NCBI GenBank assembly: GCA_937919015.1
Contig: CALFPN010000153.1
Location: forward strand, 1-23,504
Direction: 5' to 3'
Length of the DNA: 23,504 nt
Origin: an uncultured Clostridia bacterium
Lineage (GTDB): Bacteria > Bacillota > Clostridia > Lachnospirales > Anaerotignaceae
Shown here: positions 13,280-19,890 of the stretch, piece by piece
How positions within the stretch are numbered: the stretch's first letter is position 1
How the letters are laid out: each line of letters starts with the position of its first letter
Program-made: the position numbers and the translations under genes
Notes under the pieces: generated by a model
The model's input: the letters and a program-made list of their open reading frames with translations, nothing else
What the model was told of the DNA's origin: nothing
Database searches by the model: none

Positions 13280-15883
13280 TTATTCAAACATAGGTACAAC
13301 TCGAATGTATTTACTTACCTTTTCAAGGGTCGCTTCATCCGTATAGGAAGAAACATACACAGGGATATCCATGCCGCCGTAATAGGCGTTCATGTAATAG
13401 ATGATATTCTGCCACATGAGCATTCCTGTATTTCCATCATGCCCCAACATAGCATTGGCTACCCCCCTATAGATGCCGCACATCTGCTTGATCGAGTCGG
13501 CATATTCGCTGCCATCCTTCGCCTGTACCCAATTCATCAGTTTCCATTTCCCATTTTCCTTGCGGAAATCCAATCTGGTTGGAATACTGGAGCCACCTCG
13601 CTCAAAAAGCCCATATCCTTTTTTTGTGCGGCTCCAAGCATATGTTTGTTCATGAATTGTTGTATAGACTTTCATGTTTTGTCCGCTTTCATGAATCTTA
13701 TGGATATAAGGGGCGTAAATATTCACCGTATGCCCCATCTGGATGCCCTTCGCATTATATTTGCTTTCAATCGCGTCATAAACAGCCTTGATACGTTCAT
13801 CGTCCCCGGCACGGATGATGCTGCAGGCATCCACATCTTTGATACCCAGACTGTATTCCTTTTCCAGTTCAGGGGTATAGATGCTCTTGTCATAAGCAAA
13901 ATTCGCTGCGTAAGTAGAATCCAGTGCCGTATACAGCTGATACCATTCCGCCGGCGTGATATCCGCCCGTCTGGGTTCTCCCAAAATATCCTGACAGGCA
14001 AACATCATGATATACGCCTCTAAGCCATTTCCCGCTCTGCCTTCCGCAAAGCTGGCAAGAAATTCCCGCAGGGCAGGCTCACCGATCTTCACCAGTTCTT
14101 CATATTCCGCACAGTTGATATAATCCAGCGGATGAGAAGAAGTCAAGCCCTGTTCGTTGGCAATTTCATAGGCCAGACTTTCCGCCACAATCATCTGATA
14201 AGTCATAGACCGATCTGTAACATCCTCCGCAGCGGGCTTTCCATAAAGCATTTCATTCATCCGTTCCTGCGCCGCCGCATCGTCCATGTTCATCAACGCA
14301 TAAATTTCTTCAGGAGTATCGATCCCCTCGTAATAATACCGATTGATGGCAGAAACAAAGTTCAGAAATGTTTCTTCATCCTTTGCAAATTCTCGCAAAT
14401 CCATGTCCCCAAAGGATTCCTTCGCCAGATCTCTGTTAAACGCTTTACTAAAACTACCCTTGTCATTTTCAAAATGCAGTTCATAGCTAAAATAATTTGC
14501 ATTATCTACCAATGCCAGAAAAATCATTGCATGGATACGGAACCAACGGTCGTCTTCATAGCTTTCCCCATCCAATTCATACGCTGTTTCTCCTGTTTCA
14601 ACCCAGTTCAAATGGCGCATGGCACCATAGGGCGTCACATCGGTAAACAATTCCATGCCTTCCTCATTCGGCGTCACCCCATCGGGCAGCGGCAGCAGCC
14701 CCATGATTTTTCCCACGCCCACATGGTCGCCGATATACTGCAGTTTTGCCGCATACAGATCTTTCACGATGCGCTCTGTATATCCACCATAAACCACCCG
14801 TGTTTCCTGTTCTTCTTTTGGCGCAGGAGCCGCACACCCCACAAAGGCCGTACCGCCGCAGACCAGCAATGCAACCGCTGTGAAAAGGGCGATGCCCCGT
14901 TTTTTCGCCGTCATATCAAAAATATTTTCAAATCTTGCTTTCAATTCCTCCTTCCCACCGGAGAAAGCCGTACTCATGCCCATATTTTTACTGTTGGCTT
15001 TCTTCACCGTCCGCAGGATCGCCATGCTGTAGGCTTCTCTTTCTTCCATGTTACAGTTTTCCATCACTGCCAGATCACAGGAAAGCTCCATATCCTTCTC
15101 CGCCAGCTTCGCCATCCAATGCACGAAGGGATTGAAGAAATGCATTGCCCTTGCCAGCATAAAGATGCCTTTGCACCACAGGTCTTTCCGTTTGCAGTGG
15201 GTCAGTTCATGCTGCAAAATCAGGCGCAGATCGCCTTCTTCCCTCTCCTCGGAATTGATATAAATAGCAGGCTTGAAAAAACCGACACAAAGGGGGCTGG
15301 GCAAGCCGCCGCAAAAATAAATCTCGGGCCGTGTTGATATCCCCATATTTTTGCAAAGGGTATAATATATATCTAAAACCGCCGCATCCAGGACCTTTCT
15401 GCGGTTTCGTTGCAGCATTTTTTTAAAAGAAAAATATTTCCATCCCTGCCATCCAAGAAATAACAGAACACCCAGTATCCAAAGCATATCAGGATACGCC
15501 AGAAAGAAATCCACAGGATTCTGATAACTGCTGTTGGCATCCAGATTGACAGCCGGTGGCTGTATATTGTCTTCCGCAAGAATCGTATCCACAGAAACAG
15601 GCTCCATGGTCGTTTCTTCGATCACATAAAGTTCTGTTCTTTCCGCAAGCATCTCCCTTGCTGCATTCTGCACCGAAGGCACTTCCATCCGCATCCCCAT
15701 CATAAAATCAGGCAAGCTCAGCTGTACAGGAATACACAGGCGCACTGCCACCACCAGCCACAAAAGATACCGCCATTTTGCGCCATATCTTTTCCCCAGA
15801 AATTTGGAACACAGCGCAAGCACCAAAATCACAGGAATGGCAAACAAACTCATTTCCCACACACTCTGAAAAATTGCATCCAT
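13280..15883 (-). CDS. BlaR1/MecR1-type M56 metalloprotease receptor with a non-penicillin-binding extracellular domain
   Basis: An 867-residue membrane protein. Hydrophobic helices lie at about 11-27, 38-55, 129-147 and 331-349. The cytosolic M56 zinc protease carries HELTH at 225-229 and the downstream EKDMELSCD segment (262-270) with the third-ligand Glu. In BlaR1 the protease is switched on by an outer sensor domain and inactivates the repressor BlaI. Here the region after the last helix (about 350-867) has no SxxK penicillin-binding motif that I can see. Residues about 370-510 (LYAAKLQYIGDHVGVGKIMGLL) resemble DUF4825; the rest is unrecognised. The start at 15883 is favoured over 15889 by spacing to AGGAGG. 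The gene follows blaI by 2 nt and is surely co-transcribed. The signal sensed is unknown. Confidence 0.88.
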   Translation of the reverse strand: MDAIFQSVWEMSLFAIPVILVLALCSKFLGKRYGAKWRYLLWLVVAVRLCIPVQLSLPDFMMGMRMEVPSVQNAAREMLAERTELYVIEETTMEPVSVDTILAEDNIQPPAVNLDANSSYQNPVDFFLAYPDMLWILGVLLFLGWQGWKYFSFKKMLQRNRRKVLDAAVLDIYYTLCKNMGISTRPEIYFCGGLPSPLCVGFFKPAIYINSEEREEGDLRLILQHELTHCKRKDLWCKGIFMLARAMHFFNPFVHWMAKLAEKDMELSCDLAVMENCNMEEREAYSMAILRTVKKANSKNMGMSTAFSGGKEELKARFENIFDMTAKKRGIALFTAVALLVCGGTAFVGCAAPAPKEEQETRVVYGGYTERIVKDLYAAKLQYIGDHVGVGKIMGLLPLPDGVTPNEEGMELFTDVTPYGAMRHLNWVETGETAYELDGESYEDDRWFRIHAMIFLALVDNANYFSYELHFENDKGSFSKAFNRDLAKESFGDMDLREFAKDEETFLNFVSAINRYYYEGIDTPEEIYALMNMDDAAAQERMNEMLYGKPAAEDVTDRSMTYQMIVAESLAYEIANEQGLTSSHPLDYINCAEYEELVKIGEPALREFLASFAEGRAGNGLEAYIMMFACQDILGEPRRADITPAEWYQLYTALDSTYAANFAYDKSIYTPELEKEYSLGIKDVDACSIIRAGDDERIKAVYDAIESKYNAKGIQMGHTVNIYAPYIHKIHESGQNMKVYTTIHEQTYAWSRTKKGYGLFERGGSSIPTRLDFRKENGKWKLMNWVQAKDGSEYADSIKQMCGIYRGVANAMLGHDGNTGMLMWQNIIYYMNAYYGGMDIPVYVSSYTDEATLEKVSKYIRVVPMFE

Positions 15884-15885
15884 AC

Positions 15886-16269
15886 TCATTCACCTCCTGT
15901 TTTTGAGCGGATAAAGGCCGCCAGTTCATCTAGATCCGCTTCGGAAATGGAATGACTGTCGAACAGACTGGCCACCAGCTTCGTTACCGAATGATCATTG
16001 ACCTTTTCCAGAAAGGCTTTGTTTTCCACCGCCAGATATTCCTTTTCTGCCACCAAAGGGGTATAAAAACGATTTTTCCCCTCCTTATAGCTTTCCAGAA
16101 AACCGCGATCGATCAGACGATTCAGAAGGGTCTGCAGGGCTGAAACATTCCACGGTCTCTGCCGTTCCAAAAGAGCTTTCACCTCACTGGTGGAAAGGGT
16201 TTCTCCCCTTTCCCAGATTGCTTTCATAATTTCCAGTTCCGTATCAGGCAAACGCATGATCTCTTCCAT
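15886..16269 (-). CDS. blaI: BlaI/MecI-family winged-helix repressor
   Basis: A 127-residue repressor. The winged helix spans about residues 1-72 (LPDTELEIMKAIWERGETLSTSEVKALL, then WNVSALQTLLNRLIDRGFLESYKEGKNRFYTPLV). A C-terminal dimerisation helix bundle follows. BlaI dimers repress until cut by, or through, the partner M56 receptor encoded directly downstream. The start is placed at ATG 16269, with AGGAG 9 nt upstream; the ATG three codons earlier abuts that site. Two TACA-NN-TGTA operators lie upstream, one just before the ribosome-binding site and one across the promoter, so autoregulation is very likely. No beta-lactamase gene is in the window. Confidence 0.93.
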   Translation of the reverse strand: MEEIMRLPDTELEIMKAIWERGETLSTSEVKALLERQRPWNVSALQTLLNRLIDRGFLESYKEGKNRFYTPLVAEKEYLAVENKAFLEKVNDHSVTKLVASLFDSHSISEADLDELAAFIRSKTGGE

Positions 16270-16282
16270 TTTCACCATCTCC

Positions 16283-16292
16283 TACAATTGTA
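16283..16292. promoter_or_regulatory. BlaI-type operator, leader-proximal
   Basis: A perfect 10-bp palindrome, TACAATTGTA, matches the TACA-NN-TGTA core of BlaI/MecI operators. It lies in the blaI leader about 14 bases before the start and overlaps the TAGGAG ribosome-binding region at its edge. Confidence 0.75.
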
Positions 16293-16309
16293 TGAATTTC
16301 TTTTCTTAT

Positions 16310-16338
16310 ATCTTACATTTGTAGGAGTTGTCTGTCAA
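16310..16338 (-). promoter_or_regulatory. Predicted promoter of the blaI-M56 operon
   Basis: On the minus strand a perfect TTGACA (16338-16333) and TAAGAT (16315-16310) are separated by 17 bases. The second BlaI-type operator fills the spacer, so a bound repressor would block polymerase directly. Confidence 0.65.
16314..16323. promoter_or_regulatory. BlaI-type operator, promoter-overlapping
   Basis: TACATTTGTA matches TACA-NN-TGTA. It is 31 bp from the equivalent point of the first operator, close to three helical turns, so two dimers would sit on the same DNA face. Confidence 0.75.
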
Positions 16339-16354
16339 TCCCTTCCATCGTTTT

Positions 16355-16366
16355 TTCTGATCAGAA
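16355..16366. promoter_or_regulatory. 12-bp perfect palindrome between the divergent blaI and asnA promoters
   Basis: TTCTGATCAGAA is a perfect palindrome positioned between the two outward-facing TTGACA boxes (16333-16338 and 16373-16378). It could be an operator for a dimeric regulator acting on asnA, but the regulator is unknown and chance cannot be excluded. Confidence 0.35.
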
Positions 16367-16372
16367 CCTATC

Positions 16373-16400
16373 TTGACAAAAAAATCATCTGTGTTATTCT
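16373..16400 (+). promoter_or_regulatory. Predicted promoter of asnA
   Basis: A perfect TTGACA (16373-16378) and TATTCT (16395-16400) are spaced by 16 bases, with an extended -10 TG at 16392-16393. The expected leader is about 35 nt. Confidence 0.6.
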
Positions 16401-16440
16401 TTAATGTATGGAATTTATCAAGGAAGAAAGAGGTGCTTTT

Positions 16441-17448
16441 ATGAGCAAAACATATATCCCCGCAGGATATCAGTCCGTACTGACACTGTACGAAACACAG
16501 AATGCCATTGGTGTCATCCATCATGCATTTGAAGAACATCTGGGTCAGACACTGAATCTGAAACGTGTATCTGCCCCCCTGTTCGTTGACCCCGCAACAG
16601 GTCTGAACGACAACCTGAGCGGTGTGGAACGCCCCGTAAGCTTCGAAATCCCCGCCACAGGCACAACGGCTGAAGTTGTTCACTCTCTGGCAAAATGGAA
16701 ACGTATGGCTCTGTATCGTTACGATTTCCGTCCCGGCAAAGGTCTATATACAAATATGAACGCCATCCGTCGTGACGAAACACTGGATAATCTGCATTCC
16801 ATTTATGTTGACCAGTGGGACTGGGAAAGAGTTATCACTCCCGAAAAGAGAAATATTCAGGAACTGAAATTCACAGTACAGGGCATCGTTCTGGCCATCT
16901 GTGACACACTGGAAGTGGTGAAGAAAAAATACCCCCGCATCACAACAGAACTGTGCCGCGAAGTAAAATTCATCACTTCTCAAGAGCTGGAAGACAGATA
17001 TCCCGACCTGACACCCAAGGAAAGAGAACACGCCATCTGCAAAGAATTTAAAACAGTATTCATCATGCAGATCGGTGACAAGCTGCTCTCCGGTGAACCC
17101 CATGACGGCAGAGCCCCCGACTATGATGACTGGCAGCTGAACGGCGACCTGCTGTTCTATAACCCCATTATGGATAACTCCATCGAAATTTCTTCCATGG
17201 GTATCCGCGTAGATCCTTTCACACTGGATCAGCAGCTGAGAAAAGCAAACTGTGATGACCGCAGATCTCTGGAATACCACAGAATGTTGCTGGAAGGCAA
17301 ACTGCCCTGCACCATCGGCGGCGGTATCGGCCAGTCCAGACTGTGTATGCTGCTGTTAGGCAAAGCCCACATCGGCGAAGTACAATCTTCCATCTGGGAT
17401 CAGGAAACCATCGACACCTGCAAAGCTGCAGGCATTGCATTGCTGTAA
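16441..17448 (+). CDS. asnA: Aspartate--ammonia ligase (asparagine synthetase A)
   Basis: AsnA makes asparagine from aspartate, ammonia and ATP, in the cytoplasm, by a class II aminoacyl-tRNA-synthetase-like fold. The 335-residue length is normal (E. coli about 330). Family stretches include LFVDPATGLNDNLSG, VVHSLAKWKRMALYRY, GLYTNMNAIRRDE, YVDQWDWERVI and the C-terminal GGGIGQSRLCMLLLGK motif-3-like ATP site. The start at 16441 (SKTYIPAGY) follows GAGGTG by 5 nt; the frame extends 11 codons upstream without family similarity. It is monocistronic, with its own promoter and terminator. Codon use is strongly biased (many CTG, CCC, ACA), which suggests high expression. Confidence 0.98.
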   Translation: MSKTYIPAGYQSVLTLYETQNAIGVIHHAFEEHLGQTLNLKRVSAPLFVDPATGLNDNLSGVERPVSFEIPATGTTAEVVHSLAKWKRMALYRYDFRPGKGLYTNMNAIRRDETLDNLHSIYVDQWDWERVITPEKRNIQELKFTVQGIVLAICDTLEVVKKKYPRITTELCREVKFITSQELEDRYPDLTPKEREHAICKEFKTVFIMQIGDKLLSGEPHDGRAPDYDDWQLNGDLLFYNPIMDNSIEISSMGIRVDPFTLDQQLRKANCDDRRSLEYHRMLLEGKLPCTIGGGIGQSRLCMLLLGKAHIGEVQSSIWDQETIDTCKAAGIALL

Positions 17449-17456
17449 CATTGATA

Positions 17457-17487
17457 GACCCGTACCATTTTGGTGCGGGCCTTTTTT
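17457..17487 (+). terminator. Terminator after asnA
   Basis: CCCGTACCA (17459-17467) pairs with TGGTGCGGG (17471-17479), 9 bp with one G-U pair and a 3-base loop. CC and a run of six T follow. It lies 10 bases after the asnA stop. Confidence 0.85.
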
Positions 17488-17539
17488 CTTTCTCTGCTTT
17501 TCTTTTTCAATCTCAATAGATATCTTTAAAACCCTCAAT

Positions 17540-17568
17540 TTTACAAATATGTACCCCTGTGCTATGAT
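17540..17568 (+). promoter_or_regulatory. Predicted promoter of the small membrane protein gene
   Basis: TTTACA (17540-17545) and TATGAT (17563-17568) are separated by exactly 17 bases. The ATG at 17632 lies about 57 bases after the expected transcript start. Confidence 0.65.
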
Positions 17569-17631
17569 GAAATCACAAAAGAGATCTCTGAAAAAACAAC
17601 TGCATCATGGATTTTTTAAGGAGGTTTTCTT

Positions 17632-17805
17632 ATGAAAAAACTGACCACAAAACAAAATGCCCTTTGCGCATTGGTTTTCCTGATTCTTTATGTATTCCTC
17701 TGCATCCTCAATTTCAGCGGCGGGAAGAATCCCTCCCCTCCCGCCATGGCAGCGATAATTGCCAGTGCTGCCCTGACGATTGCTTTTGCTAACAAATGCA
17801 GCTAA
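17632..17805 (+). CDS. Small two-helix membrane protein, 57 residues
   Basis: I do not recognise a family. The frame reads MKKLTTKQNALCALVFLILY at the start, has a Pro/Gly-rich turn (SGGKNPSPP, about 29-37) and ends IAFANKCS. Two hydrophobic helices, about 10-27 and 38-53, suggest a membrane hairpin. Support for it being real: AAGGAGG 8 nt before the ATG, a good promoter (17540-17568), a terminator before it (17457-17487), and a strong hairpin 60 nt after its stop. A longer frame overlapping it in another phase has no ribosome-binding site and no membrane character. Its role is unknown. Confidence 0.7.
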   Translation: MKKLTTKQNALCALVFLILYVFLCILNFSGGKNPSPPAMAAIIASAALTIAFANKCS

Positions 17806-17864
17806 AACCAAGCAGAACCATTCGCAATGGTATATAGCGTTTCTATTTACTTATTATTTAATCT

Positions 17865-17906
17865 GCGGAGAAAAGCAGTATTTTCATACTGCTTTTCTCC
17901 GCTTTT
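17865..17906 (+). terminator. Long perfect hairpin between the small membrane gene and the first LysR gene
   Basis: 17865-17880 and 17887-17902 form a 16-bp perfect stem (GCGGAGAAAAGCAGTA on the left arm) with a 6-base loop, followed by TTTTA. It probably terminates the small gene's transcript. It ends only 21 bases before the LysR start, leaving no room for a promoter in between. The LysR mRNA must therefore either read through it or begin upstream and carry it in its leader. A smaller perfect hairpin (ACCATT/AATGGT) is at 17817-17831. Confidence 0.65.
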
Positions 17907-17923
17907 AGAGCAGGAGGCACCCT

Positions 17924-18814
17924 ATGGAATTCCGCAATTTGATTACTTTTCTAAAAATCGTTGAAGCCAATAGTTTTTCTAAAGCTGCAGAACAGCTGAT
18001 GTATTCTCAGTCCACTGTAACCATACAGATCCAACAATTGGAGGAAGAACTGAATGTAAAGCTGTTTGAACGGATCGGAAAAAAGATATTCCTGACTGCA
18101 GAAGGACATGAATTAAAAGTATATGCCCAGCAGATTCTGGAATTAACGCAAAAAATCAGTGCCATTGGCAGCGAAGAACAGGAGCTGCGCGGTAATCTGC
18201 GCATTGCATCCTTTGATTCTCTTATCACTGCCGTTTTGCCCAATATCCTAAAAATATATCATGAACGATATCCCAACGTTCATGTGACCATAAAAACTGC
18301 CGACAGTATTCTGGAAGCAGAACATCAATTACGGCAAAACGATGTGGATTTTGCCTTTATTTCCTATGATAAACGAACTTCTAAGGAATATGCCAAGCTG
18401 TTTTTGAAAGAAGCCCGCTTCGTTTTCGTTGCCGCCCCTACACACCCTTTGGCAAAACAGAAAAACATCACCTTGGAGGATATCTCTCAATACGATGTCA
18501 TCATCATGAATCAGCAGTTCTCTTTTTCCGAACTCTCCGGTGAGGAAACAAAGCATTTAAGTCAGATCATCGACCCTGTTTTCGATATATGGAATCCCAT
18601 TGGTGCCATGGAAGCAGCCAAATGCGGCATCGGGATCACTCTTCTGCCTGACTATCTGCTGGAGAATGCAGTGAAAAAAAGAGAGCTTTGCATACTGGAT
18701 GTACCCGAACCGAATTTTACTGTTTGGCTGCAAACCGTTTGCCACCATCGCAAAACCATTACCCCTCAAATGAATGCCTTCTACCATTTACTAAAAGAAT
18801 ATTATCATATCTGA
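17924..18814 (+). CDS. LysR-family transcriptional regulator (first of a tandem pair)
   Basis: A 296-residue LysR regulator. The N-terminal winged helix-turn-helix (1-60) has FLKIVEANSFSKAAEQLMYS and STVTIQIQQLEEELNVKLFE. The periplasmic-binding-protein-like effector domain spans about 90-290 (LRIASFDSLITAVLPNIL through GIGITLLPDYLL). The first 69 residues match the next gene at about 54 positions, so the two are paralogues. The start follows AGGAGG by 7 nt. LysR proteins usually control a divergent neighbour, but none is divergent here. The target and the effector are unknown. The only upstream candidate is the small membrane gene or its own leader hairpin. Confidence 0.93.
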   Translation: MEFRNLITFLKIVEANSFSKAAEQLMYSQSTVTIQIQQLEEELNVKLFERIGKKIFLTAEGHELKVYAQQILELTQKISAIGSEEQELRGNLRIASFDSLITAVLPNILKIYHERYPNVHVTIKTADSILEAEHQLRQNDVDFAFISYDKRTSKEYAKLFLKEARFVFVAAPTHPLAKQKNITLEDISQYDVIIMNQQFSFSELSGEETKHLSQIIDPVFDIWNPIGAMEAAKCGIGITLLPDYLLENAVKKRELCILDVPEPNFTVWLQTVCHHRKTITPQMNAFYHLLKEYYHI

Positions 18815-18820
18815 TTTTGA

Positions 18821-18849
18821 GATCCGTCCACAAGGGCGGGTCTTTTTTT
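18821..18849 (+). terminator. Terminator after the first LysR gene
   Basis: GATCCGTCC (18821-18829) pairs with GGGCGGGTC (18834-18842), 9 bp with G-U pairs and a 4-base loop. Seven T follow. It begins 7 bases after the stop codon, which separates the two LysR genes into distinct units. Confidence 0.85.
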
Positions 18850-18895
18850 GTCCAGATCATTATTTTTTTTAATATCGATGTTTCATTTATTGAAT

Positions 18896-18924
18896 TTAAC
18901 AAAAGTCCGTTTTTATGTTAATAT
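18896..18924 (+). promoter_or_regulatory. Predicted promoter of the second LysR gene
   Basis: TTAACA (18896-18901) and TAATAT (18919-18924) are separated by 17 bases, with an extended -10 TG at 18916-18917. The region is very AT-rich, with repeated TTGAAT/ATTCAA words that could be LysR binding half-sites. Confidence 0.5.
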
Positions 18925-18963
18925 GTATTCAATTGCAACAAAATTCGACAGGAGGTACCAAAA

Positions 18964-19857
18964 ATGGAATTGCGCAATTTAATCACATTTTTAAAAATTG
19001 TTGAAACCGGTAGTTTTTCCAAGGCCGCAGAGCAGCTGCGCTATTCCCAGTCCACTGTCACTGTTCAGATCCAACAGCTGGAAGAAGAACTGAATGTTCA
19101 GCTCTTTGACCGCATTGGCAAAAAGATTTATGTAACCGAAAAGGGCCGTGAATTGGAAACCCACGCACAGAAAATGATCGATCTTTCCCAGAAAATTTCT
19201 TCTATCGGCGGGGAGGAACTGGAACTGCAGGGAACGCTCCGTATTGCCGCACTGGATTCCCTCATCATTGCTGTGTTACCCACAATTCTGCGGGAATTCC
19301 ATACACACCATCCAAAAGTGGATATCATCGTAAAAACAGCAGATAATGTTTTCGATGCAGAACGCCTGCTTTCCCAAAATGAAGTAGATCTTGCCATTGT
19401 AACCCATGATAAACGCAGTACAAAGCATTTCAAAAAAACAATTCTGAAAGAAACAAGCTTTGTTTTCGCCGTTGCTCCTTCCCATCCACTGACAAAAAAA
19501 GAGACTATTTCTTTGTCAGAAATTGCAGAAAATGACGTCATCATCACAAACCAGCAGTTTTATTTTTCCGATATGTCCAATGAAGATACCAAAAAAACGC
19601 TGGAATACATTATTAAACCCCGTTTTGACATTTGGAATCCCAGCGGTGCCATGGAACTGGCAAAACAAAATTGCGGCATCGCCCTCCTACCCCATTATCT
19701 GATTCAGGATGCTGTGGAAAAGAGGGAGCTCTGCGTACTGAATGTGCCTGAACTGAACTTCACCGTTTGGCTACAGATGCTGCACCATGAACAGAAAGCC
19801 ATCACTCCTCAGATGACGGCCTTCTGCAAATTGATGAAAGAAATTTATTCTATCTAA
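18964..19857 (+). CDS. LysR-family transcriptional regulator (second of a tandem pair)
   Basis: A 297-residue LysR regulator with the same layout as its upstream neighbour. The winged helix is at 1-60 (SFSKAAEQLRYSQSTVTVQI), with an effector domain from about 90 (LRIAALDSLIIAVLPTIL). Recognition-helix residues are nearly identical in the two proteins, so they may bind the same DNA sites. Differences cluster in the effector domain (for example CGIALLPHYLI here against CGIGITLLPDYLL), which suggests different ligands. The start has AGGAGG 8 nt upstream. It has its own promoter and a terminator that overlaps the end of the convergent glycosyltransferase gene. Confidence 0.93.
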   Translation: MELRNLITFLKIVETGSFSKAAEQLRYSQSTVTVQIQQLEEELNVQLFDRIGKKIYVTEKGRELETHAQKMIDLSQKISSIGGEELELQGTLRIAALDSLIIAVLPTILREFHTHHPKVDIIVKTADNVFDAERLLSQNEVDLAIVTHDKRSTKHFKKTILKETSFVFAVAPSHPLTKKETISLSEIAENDVIITNQQFYFSDMSNEDTKKTLEYIIKPRFDIWNPSGAMELAKQNCGIALLPHYLIQDAVEKRELCVLNVPELNFTVWLQMLHHEQKAITPQMTAFCKLMKEIYSI

Positions 19858-19890
19858 GCAGTTTCATTTTGAAATGAAGCTGCTCTTTTC
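19857..19890 (+). terminator. Terminator after the second LysR gene, inside the 3' end of the glycosyltransferase gene
   Basis: 19857-19869 pairs with 19872-19884, a 13-bp stem with one G-U pair (AGCAGTTTCATTT on the left arm) and a tight loop. CTTTTCTTTT follows. The last codons and stop of the convergent glycosyltransferase gene lie within the hairpin, which constrains its C-terminal SFISK. Confidence 0.75.

Noticed and set aside
13193..14023. Plus-strand frames opposite the M56 gene and spoIVA
   Set aside because: They have no ribosome-binding site or domain, and the minus-strand proteins carry clear family motifs.
13280..16269. A beta-lactam resistance operon
   Set aside because: No beta-lactamase or penicillin-binding gene is present and the receptor lacks the SxxK penicillin-binding domain.
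17607..17792. Alternative 61-codon frame overlapping the 57-residue membrane protein
   Set aside because: It has no ribosome-binding site, and its Cys/Pro/His-rich translation is unlike a real protein, whereas the chosen frame has AAGGAGG and two membrane helices.
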